NCBI GenBank assembly: GCA_964580575.1
Contig: CAZOLJ010000072.1
Location: 1-23,175, forward strand
From: CAVPDE01 sp964580575
Lineage (GTDB): Bacteria > Desulfobacterota > DSM-4660 > Desulfatiglandales > HGW-15
Reading direction: 5' to 3'
DNA length: 23,175 nt
Shown: piece by piece, positions 22,198 to 23,175 of the stretch
Layout: each line of letters opens with the position of its first letter
Numbering within the stretch: position 1 is the first letter of the stretch
Position numbers and translations under genes: made by a program
The notes under the pieces: generated by a model
Databases searched by the model: none
What the model was told of the DNA's origin: nothing
What the model saw: the letters and a program-made list of their open reading frames with translations, nothing else

Positions 22198-22766
22198 ATG
22201 ACGAGCACAGAAAAAGTAATTCAAAAGGCCATTGAACTGGTTGAAGGCGCTCTGCCGGGCAAGCGTTACTCCGAATTGGTCAAGGAGATCTCGGCGCATT
22301 TCCCGGATATTCCGGTCAACACAGTTCATGGAGCCTTGCACAAGTTCCGAACGGAGTTGCCTCCAACAGTCTACCAGCCGAGCCGCGGGCTCTATCGCGC
22401 CGTCAAATACCGGGAAGAAGGCGAAAAGCAGGAGAAGGAAGTCACCAAGAAACTCAAGAGGGAGAAGATACGAGAAGAGGATTTCTATGGGGCGTTCGGG
22501 GACTGGCTGATCAACGAGCTTGAGGAATGCACGAAAAGCATCAGCGTTGGCGGGAACCGCTTCAAGGACAAGTGGGGCACGCCGGACGTAATCGGCGTGC
22601 GGGAGGCGAGACGGTCCGATATCATAAAGCCGCCCACCGAGATCGTGTCGGCCGAGGTCAAGCTCGATCCGAGCAACCTGATTACTGCATTCGGCCAAGC
22701 CTGCTCCTACAGACTATTCTCTCACAAGTCATACATTGCGGTTCCCGATACCTCCTCGGAAGATGA
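22198..22766 (+). pseudogene. Truncated HTH plus PD-(D/E)XK nuclease-like gene
   Basis: A Shine-Dalgarno AAGGA precedes the ATG at 22198. Residues 1-70 read as a winged helix: KRYSELVKEISAHFPDIPVN, then TVHGALHKFR, then SRGLYRAVKY. After a charged linker (72-92) residues about 93-185 carry a nuclease-like core. GTPDVIGV supplies the Asp and SAEVKLD supplies the E-x-K of a PD-(D/E)XK site, followed by AFGQACSYRLFSHKSYIAVP. This architecture occurs in restriction-like and Holliday-junction-type nucleases. After about residue 187 (DTSSEDE) the frame becomes serine/threonine/proline-rich and low-complexity, which looks like out-of-frame reading. A sensible C-terminal sequence continues in another frame from 22767. 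I treat the gene as broken near 22757-22775, by a frameshift or an internal deletion. Confidence 0.6.
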
Positions 22767-22898
22767 AAGAGTTTTCGCCAGTGGACCGCCCTCGGCAAGA
22801 GCATCCATGACGAGCGCAGAAAGGCGTTCATCGACTACACCATCGACACCTACAATCTCTTCACCGAGATTGCCGATAAGCTCGGACAGGGGCAGTGA
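22767..22898 (+). pseudogene. C-terminal fragment in a second frame of the broken nuclease gene
   Basis: This frame opens directly after a TGA at 22764-22766 and encodes K-S-F-R-Q-W-T-A-L-G-K-S-I-H-D-E-R-R-K, then AFIDYTIDTYNLFTEIADKL, ending GQGQ. The regular helical pattern and lack of low complexity make it look like a real protein end. It has no start codon or ribosome binding site. It is offset by +2 from the upstream gene. It may be the original C-terminus after an indel, or the tail of a different protein brought next to it by a deletion. I do not recognise a family. Confidence 0.5.
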
Positions 22899-22900
22899 TA

Positions 22901-22931
22901 GGGCCTGCTTTTTTTCCTTTTTTGAAGGCCC
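22901..22931 (+). terminator. Weak stem-loop after the nuclease remnant
   Basis: GGGCCT (22901-22906) pairs with AGGCCC (22926-22931) around a T-rich loop. The T-tract lies inside the loop rather than after the stem, so termination on the plus strand is doubtful. It may simply mark the end of the former gene. Confidence 0.3.
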
Positions 22932-22960
22932 AGATTTAAGCACAAAGGAGCGTGACAAGC

Positions 22961-23175
22961 ATGTGCAAAGCTCAACCTCGGATGAAAGAACAAAATACTG
23001 TGCGTGTCTGCCGGTTCTGCGGCAAGGAATACGACTATCACAGGCGTGATGAATCAGGATTGGGCGTTTGCCCACGGATGCGGAGCTTCTTTTCGGAATG
23101 GTGCAGCAAAGAGTGTTTTTGGGTAACTACTCACCCTGTTCAATGTAGAGTTGACCCGAAAGGGCCAACTGAATA
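22961..23175 (+). CDS. Partial Cys-rich putative zinc-finger protein
   Basis: An open frame of 71 codons from ATG to the window edge; the last two bases are TA, so a stop may follow immediately. AAGGAG lies about 10 nt before the ATG. The product has a CxxC pair (C-R-F-C, residues 17-20) and a second cluster (V-C-P at 37 and W-C-S-K-E-C at 48-52), the spacing of a treble-clef or HNH-type zinc site: F-C-G-K-E-Y then WCSKEC. Y-D-Y-H-R-R-D-E-S-G-L-G-V sits between. Small proteins like this occur next to mobile elements and restriction genes. It may be complete or the N-terminus of a longer protein. No name can be given. Confidence 0.5.
   Translation, partial: MCKAQPRMKEQNTVRVCRFCGKEYDYHRRDESGLGVCPRMRSFFSEWCSKECFWVTTHPVQCRVDPKGPTE

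Noticed and set aside
22162..22698. A 178-codon minus-strand frame opposite the nuclease gene
   Set aside because: The plus-strand frame has an HTH and a D...E-x-K motif and a ribosome binding site; the minus-strand frame has none of these.

Overview
The window looks like a Gram-negative, diderm bacterium. Three things support this: an outer-membrane beta-barrel of the OmpP1/FadL type, a lipoprotein signal peptide, and classical Sec signal peptides. A small Rho-N/SAP-like protein, a second divergent IF-1 gene and non-cellulosomal cohesin/dockerin proteins fit best with a deltaproteobacterial lineage (Desulfobacterota or relatives). That placement is inference; no rRNA or marker gene is present.

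Layout. (1) Positions 1-1947, plus strand, hold small information-processing genes: a zinc-ribbon/Tudor-like protein, a TTG-started IF-1 paralogue preceded by a strong intrinsic terminator, a 53-residue basic protein, and a Rho-N/SAP-like small protein that loses its expected C-terminus where it runs into the next block. (2) Positions 1931-19326, all minus strand, are an eight-gene block of large exported, modular proteins. In transcription order they are: a 1618-residue secreted protein with nine PPC-type domains and a dockerin; an OmpP1/FadL-like barrel; a lipoprotein with TPR, Ig-like and CsgG/FlgO-like domains; a 1051-residue class III cyclase-CHAT-TM-TPR-CsgG fusion; an 821-residue caspase-fold (C13/legumain-like) protease with a dockerin; a stand-alone cohesin; a small protein with half a dockerin; and a cohesin joined to an eight-repeat FG-GAP-like array. 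(3) Positions 19327-23175 are an accessory region of short genes: hypothetical proteins, a CcbP-like calcium-binding protein, a winged-helix protein, a disrupted PD-(D/E)XK nuclease, a partial Cys-rich protein, and several palindromes.

The central block is the most interesting part. It supplies both halves of cohesin-dockerin pairing (two cohesins, two full dockerins, one half dockerin) with no recognisable polysaccharide-degrading enzyme. One of the dockerin cargoes is a caspase-fold protease. The same block carries a membrane protein that combines a second caspase-fold protease (CHAT) and a nucleotide cyclase on the predicted cytoplasmic side with TPR and CsgG-like domains on the predicted periplasmic side. 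A neighbouring lipoprotein has a paralogous CsgG-like domain. My working hypothesis is an envelope-spanning sensor plus an extracellular protease scaffold; the sequence shows the domains and co-orientation, not the function.

Order of confidence: domain identities of the large proteins are high. The single-system interpretation is moderate. Functions of most small genes at the 3' end are unknown.
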